64,000 nucleotides of DNA from an uncultured Pelagibacteraceae bacterium. Lineage in GTDB: Bacteria; Pseudomonadota; Alphaproteobacteria; Pelagibacterales; Pelagibacteraceae. The translations under genes were made by a program, and so were the position numbers. Positions 21,028 through 30,649 of this stretch are shown here, one piece after another (position 1 is the first letter of the stretch; each line of letters opens with the position of its first letter). The stretch lies in NCBI GenBank assembly GCA_902622545.1, contig CACNQD010000001.1, forward strand, positions 124,001 to 188,000, written 5' to 3'. The notes under the pieces are model-generated. The model did not search any database and was not told the DNA's origin. It saw only the letters and a program-made list of their open reading frames with translations.

Positions 21028-21070
21028 AAATTGATGATACTATATAAATCTTACAAAAAAAATACTTAAA

Positions 21071-22234
21071 TTATTTAAGCATTTTTTTTATGTTTTCTAA
21101 TGCTTGAGAAATGTTGTCTCTTGATGCTGCGAAACTAAATCTCACGTAATCTTGACAAGTTTGACCAAATGCTGTCCCTGGTACAATTGCAACTCCAGCT
21201 TCGTGCATAGCTTTTTTACAAAATTCTTTTCCATTCATTCCAGTCCCTTTAACTTTTGGAAAAGCATAAAATGCACCACCAGGTAAACTGCATTCAACAC
21301 CTGGCAGATCATTTAGACCCTTATGAATAAGATCTCTTCTTGCCGTAAATTTTTCCATCATTTCATGTATTGAGTCGTCTGGTCCATCTAATGCAGCAAT
21401 ACCAGCATATTGAGCAGCAGCATTCACACAAGAAACACTATTTATTAATAGTTTATTAACATGTTCAACTAAATGCTCTGGCCAAAAACTCCAACCTAAT
21501 CTCCATCCAGTCATAGAATAGGCTTTACTCCATCCCTCTAATACAATGAGTCTCTCTCTTAATTTAGGGTAATTGAAAAAGGTTGGCATTTCTTTTCCAT
21601 CAAAAATTTGTCTACTATAAATCTCATCACTTAAAATTGTTACATGTGGGTGTTGCTCTAAACCTTTAGCAAGTTTATCAATTTCAGATTTTTCTACAAA
21701 ACTTCCTGTTGGGTTATTAGGATTAATCAAAATTAATAATCTTGTTTTGTCAGTTATTAAAGACAATATTTCCTCTGCATTAAACTTTAGATCTTTATCT
21801 TTAGTAAGATCGTACGGAACCGGAGTAGATCCAGTATAGTTAATCATAGACTCATAAATAGGAAAAGCTGGTGTTGGATGAATTATTTCTACACCTGGTT
21901 CTCCAAAACACTGGATCGCATAGTGCATTGTTGGTTTACCACCTGGCATTATGATAATTCTCTCTGGATCAACATCTTGATTGTAAAGAGTTTTAATTTT
22001 TCTTGAAACTGCTTGTCTACATTCTAGAATTCCATTTGATAAAACATAACCGTGATGACCATCATCTAAAGCTTTTTTTGCAGCGTCAACTACATGCTTT
22101 GGAGTTTTAAAATCTGGTTGACCTAATCCAAGATGTATCATTGGTTTTCCTGATGCCTCTAGTTTTTTTGCTTCCGCTAAAACTGAGAATGCAGTCTCTG
22201 TTCCTAATCTATCTAAACTTTTTGCCAGTTTCAT
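21071..22234 (-). CDS. class I/II PLP-dependent aminotransferase
   Basis: HLGLGQPDFKTPKHVVDAA, INPNNPTGSF, SDEIYSRQIFDG, EGWSKAYSMTGWRLGW. Confidence 0.95.
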   Translation of the reverse strand: MKLAKSLDRLGTETAFSVLAEAKKLEASGKPMIHLGLGQPDFKTPKHVVDAAKKALDDGHHGYVLSNGILECRQAVSRKIKTLYNQDVDPERIIIMPGGKPTMHYAIQCFGEPGVEIIHPTPAFPIYESMINYTGSTPVPYDLTKDKDLKFNAEEILSLITDKTRLLILINPNNPTGSFVEKSEIDKLAKGLEQHPHVTILSDEIYSRQIFDGKEMPTFFNYPKLRERLIVLEGWSKAYSMTGWRLGWSFWPEHLVEHVNKLLINSVSCVNAAAQYAGIAALDGPDDSIHEMMEKFTARRDLIHKGLNDLPGVECSLPGGAFYAFPKVKGTGMNGKEFCKKAMHEAGVAIVPGTAFGQTCQDYVRFSFAASRDNISQALENIKKMLK

Positions 22235-22245
22235 AATTTTTATAA

Positions 22246-23403
22246 TTATTTAATATTTCTATAAATTAATTTTGAACTATTCAACTCTTTTAAATTTTTG
22301 CAACCCATTAAAACCATATTTCTTTTAATTTCATCATGCATTGTCTTCAATAAATGCTCAACTCCTTGCTGACCACCTGCGGCTAAAGAGAACAAAAACA
22401 TTTTACCAAAACTACAAGCTTTAGCTCCAGCGGCTATTGCTTTTAAGACATGAGAACCTCTTCTAATCCCACCATCCAAAATAATTTCCAGTTTATCACC
22501 AACAGCATCGGATATCGCTTTAATTTGGTCAAAGGGTGATCTTGAACCATCTAGTTGTCGACCACCATGATTAGATATCATTATAGCTGAGCACCCAATA
22601 TCAATCGCTCTTTTTGCATCCTCAACTGATATAACTCCTTTTAGAGCAAAAGGACCATTCCATTTTTTTACACAATACTCTGCATCTTTCCAATTCATAG
22701 CTGGATCATACTGCTCATTAATGTAGTCTATAACTGATTTAGCAATATTAGTTCCTTTGTCAGTTTTTGTTGCAACATTTGCTAATTTAAATTTTTCATG
22801 AATTAAATAATTAAATACCCAAGTTGGGTGCACGGCAAAACTCAAAAGGCTTTTTAAAGTTAATTTTGGTGGTGTAGTAAAACCTGTTCTGTGGTCTCTT
22901 TCTCTGTTCCCTGCAACAAGAGTATCTACAGTTAGACACATTCCATCAAATCCTGATCTTTTACACCGATCAATCAAATCATTTGTTATTGATTTATCTT
23001 TATGAACATAAAGCTGAAATAATTTAGGGCCACTAGATAAGTTAGAAATTTCCTCAATTGTATTATTTGCCATTGTAGACATGCTATAAAATGTTCCAAA
23101 TTTATTAGCAGCTTTTGCGGAGGCTTTATCACCATCGTGGTGATATAATCTTTGCATAGCACATGGGGATAAGAAAATTGGCATATCAATTTTTCTTCCA
23201 AATATGTTTGTAGATAAGTCTGGTTTACCTACGCTAGCCAAAACATTTGGTATTAGATCACAATCGTTAAAGGCCTCTGTATTTCTTTTAAGAGTAGTTT
23301 CATCATCTGAGCCACCATCAATATAATGGAAAATTGGAGAAGGTAATTTTTTTTTTGCTAATTTCCTGAAGTCCTCAAAATTATAACAGTCTTTAAGGCT
23401 CAT
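22246..23403 (-). CDS. FMN-dependent alpha-hydroxy-acid dehydrogenase/oxidase (LldD/GOX family), paralog 1
   Basis: FHYIDGGSDDE, FQLYVHKD, LTVDTLVAGNRERDHRTGF, ISNHGGRQLDGSRSPFDQI, DGGIRRGSHVLKAIAAGA. Confidence 0.94.
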   Translation of the reverse strand: MSLKDCYNFEDFRKLAKKKLPSPIFHYIDGGSDDETTLKRNTEAFNDCDLIPNVLASVGKPDLSTNIFGRKIDMPIFLSPCAMQRLYHHDGDKASAKAANKFGTFYSMSTMANNTIEEISNLSSGPKLFQLYVHKDKSITNDLIDRCKRSGFDGMCLTVDTLVAGNRERDHRTGFTTPPKLTLKSLLSFAVHPTWVFNYLIHEKFKLANVATKTDKGTNIAKSVIDYINEQYDPAMNWKDAEYCVKKWNGPFALKGVISVEDAKRAIDIGCSAIMISNHGGRQLDGSRSPFDQIKAISDAVGDKLEIILDGGIRRGSHVLKAIAAGAKACSFGKMFLFSLAAGGQQGVEHLLKTMHDEIKRNMVLMGCKNLKELNSSKLIYRNIK

Positions 23404-23412
23404 AGAATTTTT

Positions 23413-24567
23413 TTAAGTATATCTAAATCTTAAATTATTTCTATTGAGGTCGCTAATCTTAGTACATCCCATTAATTTCATATCTCGTTCTAATTCAGCT
23501 TTGTATTGCCCTAATGCTCTCTCTACTCCTGCTTGTCCCGCCGCAGCTAAAGCATAGAGATACAATCTTCCTCCAGCGCAAGCCTTTGCGCCTAAAGATA
23601 AAGCTTTGAGCATGTGTGTTCCTCTTTGAAATCCACCTTCACAAATAACATCAATTTTGTCACCTACAGCATCAACTATTTCTGCTAGTTGATCAAATGG
23701 TGATCTTGATCCATCAAGCTGTCTACCTCCATGATTAGAAACCATTATTCCAGTGCACCCAATATCAACTGCTTTTTTTGCATCTTCAACGCTCATAATT
23801 CCTTTGAGGGCAAAATGACCACCCCACTTAGAACATAACTTTTCAGCATCGTTCCAATTCATGGATTGATCCAGCATAGTAGAAAAATAATTACCAATTG
23901 ATGAGTTCGTGCTTGTACCTTCTTTTACAAAATCTTGTAAATGCGGTAATTCAAATTTTCCTTTTGTTAGATAATTTATCCCCCACATTGGTTTTGTGGC
24001 AAAACTAAATAAGCTTGATAAAGTAAGCTTAGGTGGTGACGTAAAACCTGTTCTTAAATCTCTTTCACGATTTCCACCTGTTATCGTATCAACAGTTAAA
24101 GCCATTACATCAAAATTGGCTGCTTTCGCTCTTTCCAAACAAGAATCATTTAATCCTCTGTCTTTGTGAAAATAGAATTGAAACATTTTTGGTGTATCAA
24201 TTAAAGACGAGATTTCTTCCACACTTACAGTAGCTAAAGCTGAAACACCAAACATTGTATTAAATTTTTTAGCTGCTTTTCCTACTGCTCTTTCTCCATC
24301 ATAATGAAACAATCTTTGTAAGGCAGTTGGAGAACAGTAAAAAGGTAAATCAATTTTTTTTCCAAAAATTGTTGTAGACAAGTCTACACTTTCAACACCT
24401 CTCAATACATTAGGTACAAGATCTACGTCATTAAATGCAGATGTATTTCGATTATATGTAATTTCATCATCTGCTGCACCATCAATGTAATGAAAAATTG
24501 GTGACGGTAATTTTTTTTTTGCTAAAATTCTAAAGTCACTAAAATTATGGCAATCTTTTAAATTCAT
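23413..24567 (-). CDS. FMN-dependent alpha-hydroxy-acid dehydrogenase/oxidase (LldD/GOX family), paralog 2
   Basis: FHYIDGAADDE, LTVDTITGGNRERDLRTGF, VSNHGGRQLDGSRSPFDQL; adjacent tandem paralog. Confidence 0.94.
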   Translation of the reverse strand: MNLKDCHNFSDFRILAKKKLPSPIFHYIDGAADDEITYNRNTSAFNDVDLVPNVLRGVESVDLSTTIFGKKIDLPFYCSPTALQRLFHYDGERAVGKAAKKFNTMFGVSALATVSVEEISSLIDTPKMFQFYFHKDRGLNDSCLERAKAANFDVMALTVDTITGGNRERDLRTGFTSPPKLTLSSLFSFATKPMWGINYLTKGKFELPHLQDFVKEGTSTNSSIGNYFSTMLDQSMNWNDAEKLCSKWGGHFALKGIMSVEDAKKAVDIGCTGIMVSNHGGRQLDGSRSPFDQLAEIVDAVGDKIDVICEGGFQRGTHMLKALSLGAKACAGGRLYLYALAAAGQAGVERALGQYKAELERDMKLMGCTKISDLNRNNLRFRYT

Positions 24568-24576
24568 AATGTCAAC

Positions 24577-25095
24577 TTAAAAGCTTTTAAAGAAATTAAA
24601 CATATAACTATTTGCCCCAGGATTTTTTTCTCCTAAACTAGCATTAGATATATGATTATATGAAAAACCAAATTCTGTACTTGGTGATAAATCTAGTGAT
24701 AATTGAAGCTCACTTTTAAATTCGACCAAATGACCGAGGTCTTTTCCATCTCCCTCATGATATAAACCTGGCGTAAAACTTGGTGTCAAATTTAATCTTC
24801 CAATATTATACTCAGCTTGAATTCCTGTATAAAGATATGAGGCTGAGTCAGCAGTTAACATAAAACCAGTAATAGGTTTAATTGTACCTATTAAGCTATC
24901 TCTGAAAAGATTATCATTTAAGTGTTGAATTCCAATAATTTGAGATTTTTTTCCATTGTCACTGAAATCAAACATTCCGGTATAAATATTATATTTATGA
25001 CCGGTATCCATTTTTTGTTTTTCTTCCGCGTATAACTTTTCAGAAGTTATAAAAGTGCAAAAGATTAATAATAAAATTTTAAAAAAATTTTTCAT
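24577..25095 (-). CDS. PagL-like acyloxyacyl hydrolase / lipid A 3-O-deacylase family outer-membrane protein
   Basis: Signal peptide; beta-strand-like alternation; C-terminal FGFSYNHISNASLGEKNPGANSYMFNFFKSF resembles the PagL H-x-S-N...NPG signature. Confidence 0.7.
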   Translation of the reverse strand: MKNFFKILLLIFCTFITSEKLYAEEKQKMDTGHKYNIYTGMFDFSDNGKKSQIIGIQHLNDNLFRDSLIGTIKPITGFMLTADSASYLYTGIQAEYNIGRLNLTPSFTPGLYHEGDGKDLGHLVEFKSELQLSLDLSPSTEFGFSYNHISNASLGEKNPGANSYMFNFFKSF

Positions 25096-25472
25096 ATTTT
25101 TTTACTCTTATATATTCTTAAATATATTATTGCACCACCTAATAAAAAAAACAATATTGGTATAAACCACAATAAAAAGGTTTTTTTGGAATATCCAGGA
25201 TCATAGACAATCCATTGACCATATTTTTTGACTAACATATTATAAATTTGATCTTTTGAGTGACCTCTGTCTATTTGATCTTTAATATAGATTCTCATAC
25301 TTAATGCAAATTCAGAATTAGAGTCGTATATAGATTGACCTTGGCAAATCAGACATCTTAAATTTTTTGCTATATCATTTTCAAGTTTAGAATAAGGTTC
25401 TGTCTCAGAATAACAGTTTCCAAAAAAGTTAATAAATAAAAATAAAAAGACCAAAAATTTTTTTTTAACCAT
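25092..25472 (-). CDS. ccmH: cytochrome c maturation protein CcmH
   Basis: LRCLICQGQSIYDSNSEFALSMRIYIKDQIDRG...YGQWIVYDP; LRCxxCQ motif. Confidence 0.94.
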   Translation of the reverse strand: MVKKKFLVFLFLFINFFGNCYSETEPYSKLENDIAKNLRCLICQGQSIYDSNSEFALSMRIYIKDQIDRGHSKDQIYNMLVKKYGQWIVYDPGYSKKTFLLWFIPILFFLLGGAIIYLRIYKSKKI

Positions 25473-26022
25473 TTACAATCTCTCTAATATGTTTAACATC
25501 ATTGTCATTTATTGGTCCTATAATCTTTAATAAAATTTTTCTATTTTTATTAATTAAGAAAGTTTCTGGAACACCATAAGCACCTAAGTTTATTGACTCT
25601 GTTCCATCTTTATCTACTAAATTATATATAAATGGGTTTCCATAATCATTTAAAAATTTTATAGAATTTTTTTTTCTATCTTTATAATTTATGCCGATAA
25701 TTTGCAGTGAGCTAAGACTGCTTAAACTCTTGAGAAGATCATTTTCCTCTCTACACGGTACACACCATGATGCCCAGATGTTAACTATGGAAAAATCCTC
25801 GTTTTCAATAACCTCGCTTAATTTTATATAATTAGATGAATATAATTCAGGTAAACTAAAATCTGTTAGGTAAGTTGTTTTCTCATTTTTAAATTCTGGA
25901 GAATATATTTTATCCTTAATCAATGCTTTATTAAAAACTAAAAAGCAAAAAACAAAAAAAACTAATATTAAGAAACTATAAGTAATTTTTTTTTTTACTA
26001 AAAATCGCAAAAGTACCCCCAA
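25465..26022 (-). CDS. ccmG: thiol:disulfide interchange protein CcmG/DsbE
   Basis: VNIWASWCVPCREENDLL thioredoxin-like motif; YGVPETFLINKN; between ccmF and ccmH. Confidence 0.92.
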   Translation of the reverse strand: MGVLLRFLVKKKITYSFLILVFFVFCFLVFNKALIKDKIYSPEFKNEKTTYLTDFSLPELYSSNYIKLSEVIENEDFSIVNIWASWCVPCREENDLLKSLSSLSSLQIIGINYKDRKKNSIKFLNDYGNPFIYNLVDKDGTESINLGAYGVPETFLINKNRKILLKIIGPINDNDVKHIREIVNG

Positions 26023-27859
26023 AAATTATTATTAATGTAGAGATCCATATCCAGATCATAAATGGTTTATTCTGGTATCTAACATTAAATAATTGCTCAT
26101 CCTTAATTAAGTTAATTGTTATAAATCTATCTTTAAATAAAGTTGTTTTAATCGCTGCTTCACTTGTTGCAATGACGGGCTGGTTATAAACTCTGATCTC
26201 TGGATATAGTTTAATTATTTTATTTTTATTATTTTTTATTTCAAAAGTACCAATTATTGAAGAATAATTTTTTTTTTCATCAGTTTTAATATCTTCAAAA
26301 GTTATTTTTTCATTTTTTGAGATAAAACTTTCGCCAACTTTAATATTCTTTATAATCTCCGTGGAGCTAACACTATTAAATAAGATTGATAACATCAACA
26401 TAGCAAAACCTAAATGTGATAAGTTCTGTGCATGATTAGTATTATTTTTAAAAAAATTGGTAAGTGTTTTGATACTTAAAAAAACTAGAGAAAAAATTAA
26501 AATTATTAATAAAAAATCTTTTTGAGTTAAGAAATATATAGTTATTACTGTGGCAACTAAAGTTAGTAAAAAGTAATAAATATAATTCACTTTAAACTTT
26601 AAATTTGTTTTAATCCAACTCATACTTGGCCCAACAGACATAAATAGGAAAAATGGGACTAAGAATGGTATTAAAAGTTTATTATAAAATGGGGGTCCAA
26701 CGGAAATTTTTTCTGATGTAATTACATCTAAAAATATTGGGTATACCGTTCCTATTAAAACTACGCTTAAAAAGTAAATCATAAACCAGTTATTTATTAA
26801 AACTGAAGTTTCTTTGCTTAGAAAAAAAATTTCCTTTTTATTTTCCAAATTTTTGTTTTCAAAGACTAAAAAGATTACAAAAGATATGAAAATTAAAACA
26901 AACAAAAAAATTAGGATATAAATTCCTCTAGATGGATCATTTGCAAAAGTGTGAACTGAGTTGAGAATTCCAGATCTAACTAAAAATGTCCCAGTAACAC
27001 TAAACATAAAGGTTACTATACTCAATATAATTGACCAATTTTTAAAAAGGTCTCTTTTCTCAAGAGTTGAAATACAATGCAAAAGAGCAGTTAAACTCAA
27101 CCATGGTATTAAAGAAATATTTTCAACTGGATCCCAAAACCAAAAACCTCCCCATCCTAATTCATAATACGCCCAGATCGAACCTAAAAGAATACCCCCT
27201 GTTAAAAAAGTCCAAGAGATTAAAACCCATTTTTTTAAATTTTTTGCCCAAAGATTATTCACATACCCTGTTACCATTGCGGACAAAGCAGAGGCAAATA
27301 TAATTGATGTACCAACATATCCAACATATAAAATCGGTGGATGTATTGCTAGCGCAGGATCTTGGAGTATTGGATTTAATCCAAGTCCTTCGGGGGGTAT
27401 AGGAAAAAGAATATCAAATGGGTTAGAAGTTTTTAGAACAAATATAAAAAAACCAATAACAATTATTTGATGAAATATTACAGTATAAAGTCTAAAATTT
27501 TTTGGCTCGTCTTTAGAGCTGAAGAAAAAAAACAATATAAAACTTGTCAGTACTAATAACCATAATAATAAACTTCCTTCATGATTACCCCATAAACCTG
27601 TTACTTTATAAAATAAAGGTTTTGTTGAATGAGAATTGTTATAAACTGTTTCATTACTAAAATCGGAAATTATAAAAGTGTATAATAAAATAAGAAAACC
27701 TATTACAACTAAAAAAAATTGAAGAGTAAGAAGCTTATATATTTTTTTTTCTAAATTTAATAAATTTTTTTTTATATTTAGAACTGTGCATAAGAAAACA
27801 GCAAAAGAAGATAAAAGCCCTAGTGATAAAGAGAGAAAACCTGCATTAGATAATATCAT
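25976..27859 (-). CDS. ccmF: cytochrome c-type biogenesis protein CcmF
   Basis: [61 protein letters not shown]. Confidence 0.96.
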   Translation of the reverse strand: MILSNAGFLSLSLGLLSSFAVFLCTVLNIKKNLLNLEKKIYKLLTLQFFLVVIGFLILLYTFIISDFSNETVYNNSHSTKPLFYKVTGLWGNHEGSLLLWLLVLTSFILFFFFSSKDEPKNFRLYTVIFHQIIVIGFFIFVLKTSNPFDILFPIPPEGLGLNPILQDPALAIHPPILYVGYVGTSIIFASALSAMVTGYVNNLWAKNLKKWVLISWTFLTGGILLGSIWAYYELGWGGFWFWDPVENISLIPWLSLTALLHCISTLEKRDLFKNWSIILSIVTFMFSVTGTFLVRSGILNSVHTFANDPSRGIYILIFLFVLIFISFVIFLVFENKNLENKKEIFFLSKETSVLINNWFMIYFLSVVLIGTVYPIFLDVITSEKISVGPPFYNKLLIPFLVPFFLFMSVGPSMSWIKTNLKFKVNYIYYFLLTLVATVITIYFLTQKDFLLIILIFSLVFLSIKTLTNFFKNNTNHAQNLSHLGFAMLMLSILFNSVSSTEIIKNIKVGESFISKNEKITFEDIKTDEKKNYSSIIGTFEIKNNKNKIIKLYPEIRVYNQPVIATSEAAIKTTLFKDRFITINLIKDEQLFNVRYQNKPFMIWIWISTLIIIFGGTFAIFSKKKNYL

Positions 27860-28275
27860 TTTTGCTCCATACTTTCTTTAACTTCAGGGGGCATATAATT
27901 TTCATCATGTTTTGCTAAAATTTTATCAGCAATAAATAAATTTTTATCCTCTAAAAATCCTTCTGCTACTACTCCCTTTTCTTCTTGAAATAAGTTTGGT
28001 ACGGTTCCTGCAAAAATAACATTAATTTCACTTTTAAAATCTGTGATTACAAATAAAATTTTTTCATTATCTAAAGTTATAGAATTTTTTTTAACCATCC
28101 CTCCTACTCTTATTTTTTTTGTTATATTCTCTGAGGATTGCTTGATTTCGGTTGGTGATTTAAAATATACGACATCATCCTCTAATAGTTTTAGAATAAT
28201 ATAAATACTTAAAATGATTGTAGTTAGAACAGAAATTATAAATAAAATTCTTAATCTAACTTTTTTACCATACAT
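27856..28275 (-). CDS. ccmE: cytochrome c maturation protein CcmE
   Basis: [36 protein letters not shown] (heme-binding HDENY motif). Confidence 0.95.
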   Translation of the reverse strand: MYGKKVRLRILFIISVLTTIILSIYIILKLLEDDVVYFKSPTEIKQSSENITKKIRVGGMVKKNSITLDNEKILFVITDFKSEINVIFAGTVPNLFQEEKGVVAEGFLEDKNLFIADKILAKHDENYMPPEVKESMEQK

Positions 28276-28284
28276 TAATCTAAA

Positions 28285-28515
28285 TTAGATTTTGTGAGCA
28301 ACTGTTCTTACAAATGTTCTATTTGTTGATTGTTTGTGAGCTAAAATAACTTGGTCTGAATTTAAAGATTCATACTTTCTTGCAAATTTAGCTTTTTCTT
28401 TGATTAATTGCCTACTTGTTACTTTATATAAAATTAGAAAATTAAATAGTGTGAATGCGAATGCTGACCAAACATAAAGCCCGTATCCGTTCATAATAAG
28501 TAAATCTAAATTCAT
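28285..28515 (-). CDS. ccmD: heme exporter protein CcmD (short TM protein)
   Basis: Small single-TM protein MNLDLLIMNGYGLYVWSAFAFTLFNFLILY between ccmC and ccmE. Confidence 0.8.
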   Translation of the reverse strand: MNLDLLIMNGYGLYVWSAFAFTLFNFLILYKVTSRQLIKEKAKFARKYESLNSDQVILAHKQSTNRTFVRTVAHKI

Positions 28516-29255
28516 ATTCTATTTAAACCTTTGTTTTTAACTTTTATCAACTCCACATTATATTTCATCAAAAAAATTAACATAGAAAATAGTGCAAATG
28601 CCGCAGTCATCAAAAATAAAGGTATTAACATAGATGAATGAATGGTGCTTTCTGATAAAACATTTATCGATGAAGGTTGATGTAAAGTTGCCCACCAATC
28701 TACAGAATATTTGATAATTGGAACGTTAATCACACCTATAATTGAAATATATGATGAGATTTTAACTGCTTTGTTCTTTTCAAAAAGTTTCCAAGATAAT
28801 AAATATAAAAAATAGAATAAAAATAATACCAACATAGAAGTTATTCTAGGATCCCAAGCCCACCAAGTACCCCATGTTGGTTTGCCCCAAATTGAGCCTG
28901 TAACCAAGGCTATTAGGTTAAAAATAAATCCCGATGGAGCTAAACTTTTTGATATTAATACAAAGTTTTTATTTTTAGAAATTATAACTCCAAGAGATAA
29001 AAAAGCTATCATTGAAAAAATCCCAAGAGAAATCCACGCTGACGGAACGTGTACATACATAATTCTTACAGAGTCACTTTGTAGATAATCTTGAGGAGAC
29101 AATATTAACGCCTCAAATAGACCTACTGACAGAAAAATTATAAATAATATAAATATTAAATTTCTAAATTTAGGTGAAATTAATATTTTCTTTGTTTTCT
29201 CTGTGATTATAGATAACATTTTTTTATTTATATAACGTGAAAATAAACTGATCAA
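28512..29255 (-). CDS. ccmC: heme exporter protein CcmC (listed start is a TTG; ATG at 29218-29220 is an alternative)
   Basis: IMYVHVPSAWISLGIF, WGKPTWGTWWAWDPRITSMLVLFLFYFLYL, SVDWWATLHQPSSI. Confidence 0.94.
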   Translation of the reverse strand: MISLFSRYINKKMLSIITEKTKKILISPKFRNLIFILFIIFLSVGLFEALILSPQDYLQSDSVRIMYVHVPSAWISLGIFSMIAFLSLGVIISKNKNFVLISKSLAPSGFIFNLIALVTGSIWGKPTWGTWWAWDPRITSMLVLFLFYFLYLLSWKLFEKNKAVKISSYISIIGVINVPIIKYSVDWWATLHQPSSINVLSESTIHSSMLIPLFLMTAAFALFSMLIFLMKYNVELIKVKNKGLNRI

Positions 29256-29306
29256 GAATGTTGAGGGAGATAATTGAAGGGAAACGTTAACACCCTTGAT
29301 CAGTTT
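29245..29306 (-). promoter_or_regulatory. 12-bp perfect inverted repeat upstream of ccmC (possible leader hairpin)
   Basis: aaactgatcaag (29245-29256) and cttgatcagttt (29295-29306); the stem can extend through an AA/CC internal mismatch with tgtt/aaca. Confidence 0.6.
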
Positions 29307-29367
29307 GACTATTTATAGAATAATCATTTGTCTAAGTTTTGAGAGAAATGTGTTTAAAAAATGACTA

Positions 29368-29688
29368 TTAATTTGAAGGCTTGAAGTAAGTTGAGCCTTT
29401 TTTTCCTGAGAAGATCTCATTGATCAAAGGATGTTTGATAGGCTCACCTGAATCGTCTTTAATGAGGTTCTGTTCTGATACATAGGCCTCATAAGTAATA
29501 TCATCATTTTCAGCAAGTAAATGATAAAAAGGCTGATCTTTTCTAGGTCTAACATTTTTAGGTATAGATTCGTACCATTCCTCAGAATTATTAAATTCAA
29601 AATCGACGTCATAAATAACGCCTCTGAAATCAAAATGTTTATGTTTGACGACGTCGCCTATTGAGAATTTTGCTTTTTGAATAGTCAC
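29368..29688 (-). CDS. hspQ: heat shock protein HspQ
   Basis: KFSIGDVVKHKHFDFRGVIYDVDFEF, RPRKDQPFYHLLAENDD, AYVSEQNL. Confidence 0.9.
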   Translation of the reverse strand: MTIQKAKFSIGDVVKHKHFDFRGVIYDVDFEFNNSEEWYESIPKNVRPRKDQPFYHLLAENDDITYEAYVSEQNLIKDDSGEPIKHPLINEIFSGKKGSTYFKPSN

Positions 29689-29765
29689 TACTTAAATATG
29701 TGTATTCTTAAAAAAAAATCAATAAAAAAAATATTAAATTTATACATATCTGGTAGGGTATTCCT

Positions 29766-30317
29766 GTGAATAAGTCTTTAATTAAATTTATTACTGATTT
29801 TGGGCCCTTAGTAATATTTTTTGGTTTTTATTATAAAAGTGGAAAAAATCTGCAAGTAGCTATACCACCTTTGATTATTGCGACAATAATCTCTGTATTT
29901 ATAGTTTGGATATTAGAAAAAAAAATACCTTTTGTTCCTCTTTTAGGTGGTGCGTTAATAACATTTTTTGGTGGTCTAACAATTTATTTCAAAGACCCCA
30001 TCTTTATATATATGAAGCCTACAATAATAAATATAATATTTGCTCTTGCTCTGTTTTTTGGAAAATATTTTACTCGAGAACCAATTTTAAAAAAAATTTT
30101 AGGTAAAACCATGCCATTAAACGATGAGGGATGGGGGAAACTAAATACTAGGTGGATGTTTTTTTTCATTTTTTTAGCAATATTAAATGAGTTTATTTGG
30201 AGAACACAATCAGAAGAATTTTGGGTAAATTTTAAAGTATGGGGAATGTTGCCGATAACAATAATATTTACAGCATTTCAAATTCCTTTAATAAACAAAT
30301 ATAAATTAAATGAATAA
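29766..30317 (+). CDS. septation protein A / YciB family inner-membrane protein (GTG start)
   Basis: FGPLVIFFGFYY, LGGALITFFGGLTIYFKDPIFIYMKPTIIN, DEGWGKLNTRWMFFFIFLAILNEFIWR. Confidence 0.92.
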   Translation: MNKSLIKFITDFGPLVIFFGFYYKSGKNLQVAIPPLIIATIISVFIVWILEKKIPFVPLLGGALITFFGGLTIYFKDPIFIYMKPTIINIIFALALFFGKYFTREPILKKILGKTMPLNDEGWGKLNTRWMFFFIFLAILNEFIWRTQSEEFWVNFKVWGMLPITIIFTAFQIPLINKYKLNE

Positions 30318-30648
30318 AGATTTAAAACTTGTAGTCGATAATTCTTTCAAAAAAAAAGAAAATAAACTTTTTTTTGAAAAAAAAGAGTTAAAAAATATTT
30401 TGGATTTATACGCTAAAATGGTTTCAAAGGGATCTTGGAAAGATTATGGTCTTCATATTTCCTCTAAGAGGGTAAGTTTTAGCGTGTTTAGAAATGCTGC
30501 TGAAAATGCTGTTTATAATATTAGCAAAAACTTCAAGCCTTCTAATAAAAATCTTAAATATTTGATTACAGATAACAGAAACCGTATAATAAAAAATTCT
30601 GATAACTTGGAAAAATTATTAAAAGATATAGATTGGAAAAAAATTTAG
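30310..30648 (+). CDS. DUF2794-like conserved alphaproteobacterial protein
   Basis: FEKKELKNILDLYAKMVSKGSWKDYGLHISSKRVSFSVFRNAAENAVYNISK; follows yciB. Confidence 0.75.
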   Translation: MNKDLKLVVDNSFKKKENKLFFEKKELKNILDLYAKMVSKGSWKDYGLHISSKRVSFSVFRNAAENAVYNISKNFKPSNKNLKYLITDNRNRIIKNSDNLEKLLKDIDWKKI

Positions 30649-30649
30649 T

